A DNA stretch of 64,000 nucleotides from Halocatena salina (GTDB lineage: Archaea > Halobacteriota > Halobacteria > Halobacteriales > Haloarculaceae). Both the position numbers and the translations under genes were made by a program. Location of the stretch: NCBI RefSeq assembly GCF_023115355.1, contig NZ_CP096020.1, forward strand, positions 434,001-498,000, read 5' to 3'. A model generated the notes under the pieces. It was given only the letters and a program-made list of their open reading frames with translations, was not told the DNA's origin and searched no databases. Shown piece after piece: positions 26,073 to 35,429 of the stretch. Numbering within the stretch: the first letter of the stretch is position 1; each line of letters begins with the position of its first letter.

Positions 26073-27335
26073 TCAGTCCGATCTTGCACGCCGTTTGGCC
26101 CGGGGTTGTTCGACCGTGACGGCGTGAGCTCGAAGCCAACTTCGTAAGGTATCCGTCGGTACGTGCAGTTCTCGGGTGTTCACATCGAGAGCAGGATAGC
26201 CGCCGACTTCCGCTTGACTGTCGATGATGCTCCCGGTGCTGGCGCGTACGTCCTCGACGATGCGCCGGTCGTGGTACGTTCGGTCGGCAGGACGCGCACC
26301 CACGTACGCCGACTGGTGGTCGACGACTGCTCCAGAGGGGAGTAACTCCAGTCCCGCCGGCCACAACGGTCGCTCATCGAGACGTTTGTCGACCGCCGCC
26401 GGCGTCCCCGGTGCCATGTAGTTGCCGTCGTAGTGGACGTGGCCGAACTGGATGAAGTGAGAGCCGATTCTAAGATACGCGTTATTTTCAACCACAGAGC
26501 GCGCAGGTACATCGCTCCCAGGACCCGGCCCACCGAAGCTCGTAATCCAGTCCGTCGCGTGATAGATGACGTTGTTCGCGATGACGCTCGTCGTCCCACC
26601 CTTGGGCGCGGGATTTCGTCCTGTGTTGTGTGCCCAGACGTTCCCAACCAACGTGACGTTCGTGGCCAGATCGCCGACGAGCGTCCCGTATCCGTGTTCG
26701 CCCTTGGTATGGGTCGCGTCGTTGAGCCCTTCGGCAATGATACAGTTCGACACCGTCGTATCCTCCGTCCGGTAGCCGACCGAGAGCGTCTCGTCGACAG
26801 CCCAACTGGTCGAACAGTGATCGATGACGTTGTTTTTCGTATCATCACCAGTGTGCATCGCGTCCGGCTCCCAGCCGCTTCCCGGTTCCGCATCGGCATC
26901 ACCCGGCCTGACGCGGAGATGCTGAACGACGCAGTCGTCGGCTTCAACGTAGAGACCGCCCCGAACGAGTGTGATACCCGGCGTCGGAGCCGTCTGTCCG
27001 GCGATCCAGCACTTGTTGTTGCTGATCTCCAGCGACTTCATCTCGAGGTCGATCGTCCCACTCGTTTCGAAAACGATCACGCGAGGACCGTCCCGGTCGA
27101 TGGCGGCTGCCAACGGCTCACGCGCTGGCTCGGATACTTTGAGCACCTCGACATCATCATCTTCGAGCCACGGAGCCGGATCCGCGAACCCGACAGTAGG
27201 ATCGAAATGTGATCCTGCCCCGGATTCATCGTTTGTCACTGTCGTTTCTGCCGCCGTTCTGCCCGCGAATATCCCGGCCACGCCACTACCACCCACTCCA
27301 ATCGTACGAAGGAACGTGCGTCTATCGAATAACAT
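26073..27335 (-). CDS. Tat-exported pectate lyase, PL1 family
   Basis: The 420-residue protein has a Tat signal (DRRTFLRTIGVGGSGVAGIFAG). The PL1 domain carries NVIDHCSTSWAVDETLSVGY (169-188) and HGYGTLVGDLATNVTLVGNVWAHNTGRNPAPK. The first Arg of the R-x-P motif (Arg240) is kept, but the next Arg of RNPR, present in three paralogues, is Ala here. The GGYPALDVNTRELHVPTDTLRSWLRA tail is shared. It converges on the CBM13 lyase and is divergent from the hydrolase at 27653. Confidence 0.88.
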   Translation of the reverse strand: MLFDRRTFLRTIGVGGSGVAGIFAGRTAAETTVTNDESGAGSHFDPTVGFADPAPWLEDDDVEVLKVSEPAREPLAAAIDRDGPRVIVFETSGTIDLEMKSLEISNNKCWIAGQTAPTPGITLVRGGLYVEADDCVVQHLRVRPGDADAEPGSGWEPDAMHTGDDTKNNVIDHCSTSWAVDETLSVGYRTEDTTVSNCIIAEGLNDATHTKGEHGYGTLVGDLATNVTLVGNVWAHNTGRNPAPKGGTTSVIANNVIYHATDWITSFGGPGPGSDVPARSVVENNAYLRIGSHFIQFGHVHYDGNYMAPGTPAAVDKRLDERPLWPAGLELLPSGAVVDHQSAYVGARPADRTYHDRRIVEDVRASTGSIIDSQAEVGGYPALDVNTRELHVPTDTLRSWLRAHAVTVEQPRAKRRARSD

Positions 27336-27652
27336 GCAATTATGATATTATAAATCATATTCTATAATATAATAGTTTCGGTTAAATAGTACTATAAGAC
27401 GTCTAGTTACAATCCGTTACTACATCCATCGTACTGTAGCCATCGAACGCTTGGTACAGTACTCAGTACAGTAGTGGGCAAACAGCGGGCAGTGTTAGCA
27501 GTACTGCCGAATCACGCGCCGTGAAACCGACCGACTGTATCGTCAGCGTTTGGAGCGAAACGGTGGGGTTGGGATCACACATGGGTGGCGATTTCGTTCG
27601 ATACCGCGGATAGCCACTGCCGGCGGGGACAACGGGTAAGTCGGTCGGACGG
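27336..27652. other. Intergenic block D, divergent promoters with variant palindrome
   Basis: The left third (27336-27400) is AT-rich and holds the lyase promoter. At 27420-27439 is a 20-bp inverted repeat CTACA-N10-TGTAG with the same arm spacing as the TTACA/TGTAA family. A GTACAGTACTCAGTACAG run (about 27453-27472) follows. No gene seen. Confidence 0.5.
27420..27439. promoter_or_regulatory. Variant 20-bp inverted repeat CTACA-N10-TGTAG
   Basis: Same arm length and spacing as the TTACA-N10-TGTAA sites but with outer C/G and no central GTAC. Possibly a weaker site of the same regulator. Confidence 0.4.
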
Positions 27653-28699
27653 ATGTATGGGGATAGAGTGATGACAGCACATTCGGCGTTTCAACAGCGT
27701 CTCACGCGACTCCTTCGTACCTCCTCACGCGAGTACGGATACGATGGAGAGACAGGGGAAGCGTTCACGTCTTGGCAAGACACGATCCGACAGGAACTGA
27801 CAGGAGCACTCGGGTTTCCTGCGGTTCGAGCGGGTGGAACGTGTGAACTGGACCCGGAACGCCTTGAGACCACCGAAAATGACGGCTACGAGCGCCAGTA
27901 CTGGCGCATTCGAACGGAGACTGGAGTTCGTGTTCCGTTCTATCTGCTCGTGCCCGACGACGAAGAGCCACCGTATCCCGTGGTACTCACGATCCACGGA
28001 CACTGTGAGGAGGGAAAAGCGCTGACCGTCGGTGCCATCAACGACGATCGATCGGAGATCACTGAGGAACGACGTGATTTCGCTCGTCAAGCCGTCCAAC
28101 GAGGATACGCAGCGCTTGCTCCGGACATGCGAGGGTTCGGTGAGCTGGCAGGTCCGGAACCCGATCCGGAGGGCTATCGGTCGTGTACACGGCTGCAAAA
28201 GACCGCCCAACTGTTCGATCGAACGCTGGCGGGCGAACGGACGTGGGACGTCCTACAGCTCGTCGATTTCATCGAGCACGAACCGACGCTAAACGCCGAT
28301 CGGATCGGGATCACGGGACACTCCGGTGGAGCGGCGGTATCACTGTTCGCGGCGGCCGTGGACGACCGGCTGGCTCCCGTCGTGTTGAATGCGTATTTCT
28401 GCACGTTCGAGGATTCGATCGTTGCCATCGACCATTGTGAATGCAACTACGTTCCCGGGCTGCTTCGCCTCGGTGAGATGTGGGATATCGCCGGTGCGAT
28501 CGTTCCCCGGCCGGTGGCCGTCGTCACCGGCGACGAGGATCCGATCTTTCCGGTCGATGGAACGAGACGCGCGTTCTCTCGGCTACAGGCAATCTATCGC
28601 AACGACGGCGTGGAGGACGTGTGTGAGCTGTCCGTCGGCTCCGGAACACATCGGTACTATCCGGGTCACGTGTGGCCGGTCATCGAAACGCACCTGTGA
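27653..28699 (+). CDS. Alpha/beta-hydrolase (dienelactone-hydrolase/acetyl-esterase-like)
   Basis: The 348-residue cytoplasmic hydrolase has an oxyanion region TIHGHCEEGK, nucleophile Ser224 in GHSGGA, acid Asp296 in GDEDPIFP and His333 in GTHRYYP. The sequence DMRGFGE and YFCTFEDSIVAIDHCECNYVPGLLRLGEMWDIAGAIVPRP fits the Abhydrolase_7/acetyl-xylan-esterase-like group. In this setting it may remove acetyl or methyl esters from imported pectin oligosaccharides. ATG 27671 is an alternative start six codons later. No signal peptide. Confidence 0.8.
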   Translation: MYGDRVMTAHSAFQQRLTRLLRTSSREYGYDGETGEAFTSWQDTIRQELTGALGFPAVRAGGTCELDPERLETTENDGYERQYWRIRTETGVRVPFYLLVPDDEEPPYPVVLTIHGHCEEGKALTVGAINDDRSEITEERRDFARQAVQRGYAALAPDMRGFGELAGPEPDPEGYRSCTRLQKTAQLFDRTLAGERTWDVLQLVDFIEHEPTLNADRIGITGHSGGAAVSLFAAAVDDRLAPVVLNAYFCTFEDSIVAIDHCECNYVPGLLRLGEMWDIAGAIVPRPVAVVTGDEDPIFPVDGTRRAFSRLQAIYRNDGVEDVCELSVGSGTHRYYPGHVWPVIETHL

Positions 28700-28744
28700 T
28701 CAGTGGCGTCGAGCCGGTCACGCACGATCGGATGTGACCGTCGA

Positions 28745-30565
28745 TCACCCCTTGTATCGAAGCGTACCCTCTTCGAGTTTCAACGAGATGTACATCGCGT
28801 CGTCGACCCCGGAGACGATCGTCTCCGGGACGTTTTTGAACTCGAAGTTCGCCGTGTTGAGGGCACCAGCGTCCTGTTCGTACAACGCCTCGTATTCGGG
28901 CAGCGTCTGATTCCACCACCACGTCAGCTCTTTGTGATACTGTTGGTCGTCGGTCGCCATCCACTGATTGATGTGGTCGGCGATGTTGATCGTTTTCGTG
29001 CCACTGGACCCGTCTGGATCTCCGACGGGCATCGGAATCTCGGTTTCGGGTTGGTAGTTCGTGAGCGACTGGATCCAGTCGACAACCAGTCCGGGCGACC
29101 ACATGGCGATGGCCCCGTTCGCCGAAGAGCCGTCGGGAATGATGTCGTACTCCCCGTTCTGTCGGCGAGCGTCGAGCGTCGCGTCGTCGACGTTCTCGGC
29201 GTTGACGGCGATCCCGAAGTCTTTGAGATTCTGAATGAGCACCTGAAGGTGTTGGTGTTCGGAGGGGTTCAGAATATTGATCTCGAAACGCTCGCCGTTC
29301 GGTGTCAGCCACTCGCCGTTGTCGCGCTCGTACTCCTCCCGTCGAAGCAACTCCGTCGCGCGTTCCGTGTCGTTTTGCCCGTACTGTGGAAAGTCCTTGA
29401 TCCATTCGGTGGACGGGTGCTCTCCCTCTTCGATGATCGGTGCAGGGACCCGACACGGTGGCCCATCGAACAGCTTCTTGACGCCTTGCAACAGTCCTTT
29501 CGTCTGTTGTTTATCGTATATGTGACAAATGGCCTTACGGACGTTTACGTTTTGGACCGCGGGATCGTATCCTTCGACACCGTGGCCGTTGTTGAAACAG
29601 AACAGCGAGTTCGCCGTCCGCTTTTTCCGGTACAACGAATGGGTATCCGGGAGCTTGTTCCGTTGGTTCTCTGGAATCGGGTAGTCGCCGGGAACGGCAT
29701 CGACGATCCCGTTCACGTACGGTTGGACGCGTTCGGAAACGTCGCCAGGAACCCACAGCTCGAACTCGTCGAAGTTGATATCCCCGGCACGAGGATGGTC
29801 CTCATATTTTTTCATGAGAACGGTGTCGTCGCCGACCTCCGCGACCTGGAACGGACCCTGACCGATCCCCTCGTCGATGGTCGGGTAGCTCGTGGTCGTC
29901 ACCTCCTCGATGACGCTGTCCAACTCATCACCCTCCGAGTTCAGCAATCGGTCGTGCCACTCGCTCCACTGGTCATCGTCGTGTTTGGTGAAGATCCCGC
30001 GACCGATATCCCCGTGATAGTAGGCGATCGTGTTCTGAACGGCAAATATCTCCGACAGTTCCGTGTTCAGCTGGATCCGGAGGAAGTAATCGTCGACGAC
30101 CTCGATCGATTCCATCGGGGTGGAACTGCTACCGTCGCCAGCCGACGTGATCGCCATCTCTATCTCCCACTGCATCGCCCAGTCCTGAGCAACGACGGGA
30201 TCACCGTTGTGCCACGTCCACTGATCGCTGAGTTCGGTTTCCAGCGTCGTCTTATCGGGCATCGTCCAGTTGTTAGCGATGATCGGGAACGATTCGTTGG
30301 TAGCCGGCGAGTGGACCGCAAGGCGATCGAAGACGTTCGCTCCCGGATGCCACGCGGCGGTCTGTGTGGGGTTCCACGGATTGAAGTGACGCTGTGAGGG
30401 TGGATCACCCACGGGATCGAAGTAGGTGAACCTCGATGTGTTACCACCGTTCGAGCTGTTGTCACTACTACAACCCGCGATCAAGGCTACTCCACCGGCC
30501 ACACCAGCTTTGAGAACGTCTCGTCTGGTCGGGACGCTACCGTGCCTATCGGTAGAATTCGGCAT
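28745..30565 (-). CDS. ABC importer solute-binding lipoprotein, family 5 (second system)
   Basis: The protein has about 606 residues from ATG 30565; an upstream in-frame TTG is less likely. It has a Tat lipoprotein signal: TRRDVLKAGVAGG (13-25) and lipobox IAGC with Cys32, then an Asn/Ser/Gly linker. The body is a family 5 binding protein (WTWHNGDPVVAQDWAMQWEIE, GQGPFQVAEVGDD). It is the last gene of the second importer on the minus strand. It differs clearly from the protein at 4494, so the two systems probably take different oligosaccharides. Confidence 0.88.
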   Translation of the reverse strand: MPNSTDRHGSVPTRRDVLKAGVAGGVALIAGCSSDNSSNGGNTSRFTYFDPVGDPPSQRHFNPWNPTQTAAWHPGANVFDRLAVHSPATNESFPIIANNWTMPDKTTLETELSDQWTWHNGDPVVAQDWAMQWEIEMAITSAGDGSSSTPMESIEVVDDYFLRIQLNTELSEIFAVQNTIAYYHGDIGRGIFTKHDDDQWSEWHDRLLNSEGDELDSVIEEVTTTSYPTIDEGIGQGPFQVAEVGDDTVLMKKYEDHPRAGDINFDEFELWVPGDVSERVQPYVNGIVDAVPGDYPIPENQRNKLPDTHSLYRKKRTANSLFCFNNGHGVEGYDPAVQNVNVRKAICHIYDKQQTKGLLQGVKKLFDGPPCRVPAPIIEEGEHPSTEWIKDFPQYGQNDTERATELLRREEYERDNGEWLTPNGERFEINILNPSEHQHLQVLIQNLKDFGIAVNAENVDDATLDARRQNGEYDIIPDGSSANGAIAMWSPGLVVDWIQSLTNYQPETEIPMPVGDPDGSSGTKTINIADHINQWMATDDQQYHKELTWWWNQTLPEYEALYEQDAGALNTANFEFKNVPETIVSGVDDAMYISLKLEEGTLRYKG

Positions 30566-30661
30566 ACCACTCAATTGATAATGGACCTATATATAATTAA
30601 TCATCGATTGCAAGATATAGAATGAGAAACAAACGGTAATCACGCCGGGCGGTGGACTGGA

Positions 30662-32842
30662 TCAGTCGCCGTCGGTGGCGATCGGTTCGCTGTCCCAGTA
30701 GTCGTGGTCGTCGAGGGCGCGGAAACACGTCACCTCGTGTAACTCGCCCGAGACGTGATACTCCTCTGGACGCTCGGTTCGACAGCAGTCCCGAGCCTCC
30801 GGACAGCGAGTGTGATACCGACAGCCGGTCGGTGGATTTGTCGGATCAGGGACATCGATCGTGCGAACCGGTGCCTCGTCCGCTTTCGCCTCGCTTGCGT
30901 CGAGTTCCGGCGTCGCCCAGCGTAAGGCTTCGGTGTAGGGGTGTTGGGGATCGTGGATGATCCGTTCGGCCGGGCCGATCTCGACGAGTTCACCGAGGTA
31001 GACGACGCCGATCCGGCCGCCGGTTTTCTCGGCGATGTACCGAGCGTTCGAAAGATCGTGTGAGACGAACAGATACGACGTGTCGAAGGTGTCCTGTAGC
31101 TCTATCATGAGATCCATCATTTCGACCCGAAGCGACACGTCGAGCGCGCTCACTGGCTCGTCCGCGAGGATGACCTCGGGATTCATCAACATTGCTCGAA
31201 TGAGAGCAACGCGCTGTTGCTCACCGCCCGACAACTGGTGAGGATACCGTTCGATGTAGTCTTCGGGCGGTGTCATCCCGACGTGTTCGAGGAGGCTCAG
31301 GAGACGTTGCTGTCGATCATTCCCGTCCAGATCGTCGTTCCACCGCTTGAGTGGCTCTTCGAGGGACTGACGGATCCGGCGATGAGGATTCAGGGCACTG
31401 CCGGGATCTTGATGGACGATCTGGAGTGAACGACGGATCTCCGCCCACGTCACCGCCTCGCTTCCGTTGGCTTTGACGTCCCAGATGTCGTGTCCCCGAT
31501 ACTGGACGCTACCGCCAGTCGGCTCTTGTAGCCCGACCGCAGACTTGCCGAGCGTCGTCTTGCCACAGCCGGATTCACCGACGAGAACGATCACGTCGTT
31601 CTCATACACGTCAAGGGAGATCCCATCGACCGCTTTGACGACGTCCGGTTCGGAGAAGATGTCGAAGAACCCACTTTCCTTCTCGAAGTGGATCTCGACG
31701 TCATCGAGCGAGACGACGGGCGTGTCGGATCGGTCCACCGACGTTCGACTAGATGCGTTCGTCTCTGCCATCCCGATCATATCCGCTGATCCCGCCTGAC
31801 TCTCGGTTTTCATCGGGATCGTGTCGATCGCGTCCTCCCAGTAGTGACAGTGAACGTGGTGTTCTCCGTTGACGGGGTATGGACCCGGTGCGTCGGTCTC
31901 ACACCGCTCGTCACCGACCGGACAGCGGGGATGGAACGAACAGCCCGATGGGACGCTCACCGGGTCTGGAGCACTCCCCTCGATCGGCCGCATCGATTCG
32001 ATCGGCGATGAGAGGTGGGGTGTGGATTTGAGAAGCAATCGTGTGTAGGGATGGGACGGTGCTCTGAGAACCTCGTCCGTGGGTCCGAGTTCGACGAACT
32101 CGAAGGCGTACAACACCCCGACACGGTCCGCGATGTCGGCGACCAGCGGGAGATCGTGCGTGATGAAAACGATCGTTAGATCGTACTGCGCTTTGATCTC
32201 CTGTAGCAGTCCGATGATCGAACGCTGCATCAGTAGATCCAACGCGGCAGTCGGCTCGTCCATCACCAACACCTCCGGTTCGAGGACGAGGCTCAGTGCG
32301 ATCAGTGCGCGCTGTTTCATTCCCCCTGACAGCTCGTGCGGGTACGAATCCAACACTCGATCGGGATCGAGATAGAGATCCTCGAGGACCCCTCGTGTTC
32401 GTCGCATCCCGTCTTCGATGTCGTAATCGTGTGCGTTCAGGGTTTCAACGAAATGAGTGCGGATCTTTCTGACGGGATTGAACGAACTCATCGCTCCCTG
32501 GAACACCATCGAGATTTCCGCCCAGCGAAACGCCTGCAGTTCGTTCGAATCGAGGTCGAGCACGTCGACAGGAGCACCGTCATCGGGATAGTAGGTGATC
32601 TCACCCGTGAGCAGCCCTGGATCGACGACCGCATCCAACAGTGCCGAGGCGAGCATCGATTTCCCGCTGCCGCTCTCGCCGACGATGCTCAAAACCTCGT
32701 TGCGCTTGATATCGAGATCGACATCGTCGAGGACGCGCGATTGGCCCCGATCCATGTCGAACGTGACGGACGCGTTCCGGACTTCTACGATCGTTTCGTC
32801 AGTCGTGTGGCTTCGTTCGTGGTCGGTTTCTGAGACAGTCAT
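30662..32842 (-). CDS. Fused double ABC ATPase (DppD-DppF in one chain)
   Basis: The 726-residue protein carries two full oligopeptide-type ATPases. Half one: Walker A GESGSGKS (55-62), LSGGMKQR (171-178), VMDEPTAALD, and the cysteine motif SGCSFHPRCPVGDERC. A hydrophilic linker spans about 340-376. Half two: Walker A GESGCGKT (422-429), LSGGEQQR, ADEPVSALD, and TGCRYHTRCPEARDCC. The first importer in the window keeps the two halves as separate overlapping genes. Both catalytic sites look intact, so the fused chain could act as the complete nucleotide-binding pair. Confidence 0.92.
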   Translation of the reverse strand: MTVSETDHERSHTTDETIVEVRNASVTFDMDRGQSRVLDDVDLDIKRNEVLSIVGESGSGKSMLASALLDAVVDPGLLTGEITYYPDDGAPVDVLDLDSNELQAFRWAEISMVFQGAMSSFNPVRKIRTHFVETLNAHDYDIEDGMRRTRGVLEDLYLDPDRVLDSYPHELSGGMKQRALIALSLVLEPEVLVMDEPTAALDLLMQRSIIGLLQEIKAQYDLTIVFITHDLPLVADIADRVGVLYAFEFVELGPTDEVLRAPSHPYTRLLLKSTPHLSSPIESMRPIEGSAPDPVSVPSGCSFHPRCPVGDERCETDAPGPYPVNGEHHVHCHYWEDAIDTIPMKTESQAGSADMIGMAETNASSRTSVDRSDTPVVSLDDVEIHFEKESGFFDIFSEPDVVKAVDGISLDVYENDVIVLVGESGCGKTTLGKSAVGLQEPTGGSVQYRGHDIWDVKANGSEAVTWAEIRRSLQIVHQDPGSALNPHRRIRQSLEEPLKRWNDDLDGNDRQQRLLSLLEHVGMTPPEDYIERYPHQLSGGEQQRVALIRAMLMNPEVILADEPVSALDVSLRVEMMDLMIELQDTFDTSYLFVSHDLSNARYIAEKTGGRIGVVYLGELVEIGPAERIIHDPQHPYTEALRWATPELDASEAKADEAPVRTIDVPDPTNPPTGCRYHTRCPEARDCCRTERPEEYHVSGELHEVTCFRALDDHDYWDSEPIATDGD

Positions 32843-32845
32843 GGA

Positions 32846-33910
32846 TCAGACAACGTCATTGACGTTCATGTCATCCTCGTTCTTTTTTGATTCGAGTCCA
32901 CCGTTTTCGGCCGCCGTCCGTTCGTGGCGTGCGCGGACACGGGGGTTGAACACACGGTCAAGCGACTGACCGAGTAGGATCAGACCGACCGAGATGCCCA
33001 CGATCGCAATCATCGGTACCAAAAACCAATGAAGTGCCTCAGCCGTGAGGTAGGCATTTTTCGCGTAGGCCTGATTCAGCATGACCCCCCAGTTCAAACT
33101 GGAGGACTTGAACGGGAGGATTGCGAGGAAGTACAGCGCAACCGCCTCGAAGATGACTCGCCGCGCGGCGTTCGTGAGGTTGATCACGACGTACGGCATC
33201 AGATGCGGGATGATCTCCTTGAAGACGATCCGGTGGGTCGGGATCCCCATTCCGCGGGCCGCTTCGACGAACGCCTCGTGACGGATAGTGAGCACTTGCG
33301 ATCGGATCGCCCTCGCAAGGCCTCCCCATGCGCCGACGCTCAACAGGATACCAACCATGTACGGGTTCCCACCGATCGGCAACAGTGCGGCCAGAATCAT
33401 CACAAGCGGGAAGCCGGGCAGATTGATGAACACGTCAGTGATCGAACTCAGTATCGTATCGACGATACCACCCTTGTATCCGGCCAGCGCACCGACGATC
33501 GTCCCGAAGCCGACGGTGAACAGCGCGCCCGACGTTATCATCTTGAGGATCGTGGTGGTGGAGTGGACCGTCTGTGACAGCAGATCGCGTCCCATGTTGT
33601 CGGTTCCGAGCGGATACGCCCAGTTCTCGAACGGTTGGACCAGCGCTGGCCCTTCGGTGACCTCCGTCGGTTCGATCAGCAACGGACCGACGAGTCCCAT
33701 CAGAAGATAGAACAGGACGAGCGTGAAGCCGATCCGCGCCCGCCAGTCGCGCCAGACGATGGCGACCGGTGCGTGGACGTAGGCGTCGTAGAGTTTGCGG
33801 TACCGGTCCCGGCGCGATTCCTCGTACTCCGAGACGATCTCGAACGGTGAACTCACGTTTCCGCCGTCGGTTCTCACGTCTCGATCAGTCGTCTGTGGAT
33901 CGTTCCTCAT
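32846..33910 (-). CDS. ABC importer permease, DppC type (second system)
   Basis: The 354-residue protein has a long hydrophilic N-terminus, a first helix (ARIGFTLVLFYLLMGLVGPLL), the YPLGTDNMGRDLLSQTVHS motif and the coupling loop RHEAFVEAARGMGIPTHRIVFKEIIPHL. A GGAGGGG ribosome-binding sequence precedes the ATG at 33910. The fused ATPase starts four bases after its stop, so they are co-transcribed. Confidence 0.9.
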   Translation of the reverse strand: MRNDPQTTDRDVRTDGGNVSSPFEIVSEYEESRRDRYRKLYDAYVHAPVAIVWRDWRARIGFTLVLFYLLMGLVGPLLIEPTEVTEGPALVQPFENWAYPLGTDNMGRDLLSQTVHSTTTILKMITSGALFTVGFGTIVGALAGYKGGIVDTILSSITDVFINLPGFPLVMILAALLPIGGNPYMVGILLSVGAWGGLARAIRSQVLTIRHEAFVEAARGMGIPTHRIVFKEIIPHLMPYVVINLTNAARRVIFEAVALYFLAILPFKSSSLNWGVMLNQAYAKNAYLTAEALHWFLVPMIAIVGISVGLILLGQSLDRVFNPRVRARHERTAAENGGLESKKNEDDMNVNDVV

Positions 33911-34003
33911 CGGTTCCCCTCCGATCCAGCCGAGTCGGTCGGCTGAACACGTTCCATGGTCTGGCTCATTGTCATTCGTTTTTGGTGTACGATACAGGAG
34001 TGG

Positions 34004-35008
34004 TCAGTACGTCTCATTCGTCTGCCCTCCAGCGCGTGGATCAACGAACGAATACGTTAGGTCAGCTATCAGTAAAGCAAGGACGACCGCGACAGTAAGG
34101 ATCGTGAACATCCCCATCATCAGCGGATAGTCGCGCTGATACGTCGCCGACAGCATGTACCACCCGAGCCCTCGATAGGAGAACACCTGTTCGAGGACGA
34201 CTGATCCGCCGAACATCTCGCCGAGACTGATCAGGAACGCCGTGTACATCGGGAGTACAGCGTTACGAGCGACGTACTGGGTCGAGATCGTTATGTCGGA
34301 GAGACCGCGGAGTCGTGCTACCCGAAGATAGTTCTCACCGAGAACACGAATGCTGTTTCCACGCATCCCGAGCGAGGCGACGCCGGACGCAACCAGCATG
34401 GATAGAACCGGTAACGCGGCGTGGCGAAGGATGCCACTGATGTACGCCCAACTGAATCCGGGCGCCACACCCGTGGGTTGTCGCCCGCTTGTGGGGAAGA
34501 TACCCCAGCGATAGGCGAAAAAGATCAACAACAAGAGCGCCAGTACGTAGTATGGAGTTGATCCCATCAGAATCGCCCACGAGGTGAGTCCGACGTCCAG
34601 TTTGCTTCCTTCCCAGTATGCCATCAACGCACCGATGATAACACCCATAAAGAAACTAATGAAAAGCGACCAACTCAGTACGAACAACGTCCACGGTAGG
34701 GATCGCGCGATGATATCGACGACCGGTTCGGAATAGTACATCGAGATCCCAAGGTTTCCCTGGAGCATGTTACCCATATAATCGAGGTAAGCGTACGGAA
34801 TCGGTTTGTTCGGATCGACGCTCAATCGAAGTTCGACGAGGTGTCGGGCCCGAGCTGGATTGACCCCCTGCTGGATCAGCTGTTGAACCATCGCGCCCAT
34901 CGGATTACCCGGCAACAGTCGCACCAGAGCGAACGTCAGGGTGAGAACCACCCACAATGTAAACACTGTTTGGCCGATACGTCGTGTTCGCCAGCCTATA
35001 TTCACCAT
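34004..35008 (-). CDS. ABC importer permease, DppB type (second system)
   Basis: The protein has about 334 residues from ATG 35008 (MVNIGWRTRRIGQTVFTLWVVLTLTFALVRLLPGNP); upstream in-frame sequence reads through the promoter and is not protein-like. It has the NPARARHLVELRLSVDPNKPIPYAYLDY loop, six helices, and the coupling loop RGNSIRVLGENYLRVARLRGLSDITISTQYVARN. It is the first gene of the second importer operon, ordered DppB, DppC, fused ATPase, binding protein, the reverse of the first importer, where the binding protein comes first. Confidence 0.9.
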   Translation of the reverse strand: MVNIGWRTRRIGQTVFTLWVVLTLTFALVRLLPGNPMGAMVQQLIQQGVNPARARHLVELRLSVDPNKPIPYAYLDYMGNMLQGNLGISMYYSEPVVDIIARSLPWTLFVLSWSLFISFFMGVIIGALMAYWEGSKLDVGLTSWAILMGSTPYYVLALLLLIFFAYRWGIFPTSGRQPTGVAPGFSWAYISGILRHAALPVLSMLVASGVASLGMRGNSIRVLGENYLRVARLRGLSDITISTQYVARNAVLPMYTAFLISLGEMFGGSVVLEQVFSYRGLGWYMLSATYQRDYPLMMGMFTILTVAVVLALLIADLTYSFVDPRAGGQTNETY

Positions 35009-35178
35009 AGTATCGTTACACGTATCCGTTGCGTTTCGACTACTTAAATCCAGCGGGAGTCTCGCGTACAACGTAACGATGGAACGTAGGCGCGGGTGAG
35101 TATCGAACGACCAGCGAGAATACAAAAAGGGTTATCGACCTACGAACGGTGTTCAATGCGGGCGTTTCGGTGTCGAGC

Positions 35179-35373
35179 TTACACCGGATCCCAGCCGGTG
35201 TAGAGCACCGTTACGCTCATCATGAGTGTAAGAACAGTCGGAAGAAGTGTGAGGAGTGCGACGACGTACGATCCAGTACCTGGCTCGACGTAGAGAAACG
35301 AGAATCCGAGTAACAACAAAAACAACACATCGATCCCGAGAACGACTCTCGATATGGACTGCGCCAATCCCAT
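35179..35373 (-). CDS. Small two-helix membrane protein (64 aa), paralogue of 4153-4374
   Basis: Started at ATG 35373 the protein has 64 residues: MGLAQSISRVVLGIDVLFLLLLGFSFLYVEPGTGSYVV and onwards, with two membrane helices. A longer in-frame version would overlap the lyase at 35430; a TATA-like ACACTTATTA about 28 bases before 35373 favours the short form. It resembles the protein at 4153-4374 in layout and in the V-x-PG-x-x-Y-V link. It lies just upstream of the second importer, as its relative does for the first. Confidence 0.55.
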   Translation of the reverse strand: MGLAQSISRVVLGIDVLFLLLLGFSFLYVEPGTGSYVVALLTLLPTVLTLMMSVTVLYTGWDPV

Positions 35374-35429
35374 GATTGGAGGCACGGCTATACCGTAATA
35401 AGTGTTTATCTGACGAAGGGTCTCGATGG

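Noticed and set aside
33911-34003. 22-codon frame before the DppC-type permease as a leader peptide
   Set aside because: No stalling motif or attenuator-like structure; the frame looks incidental.
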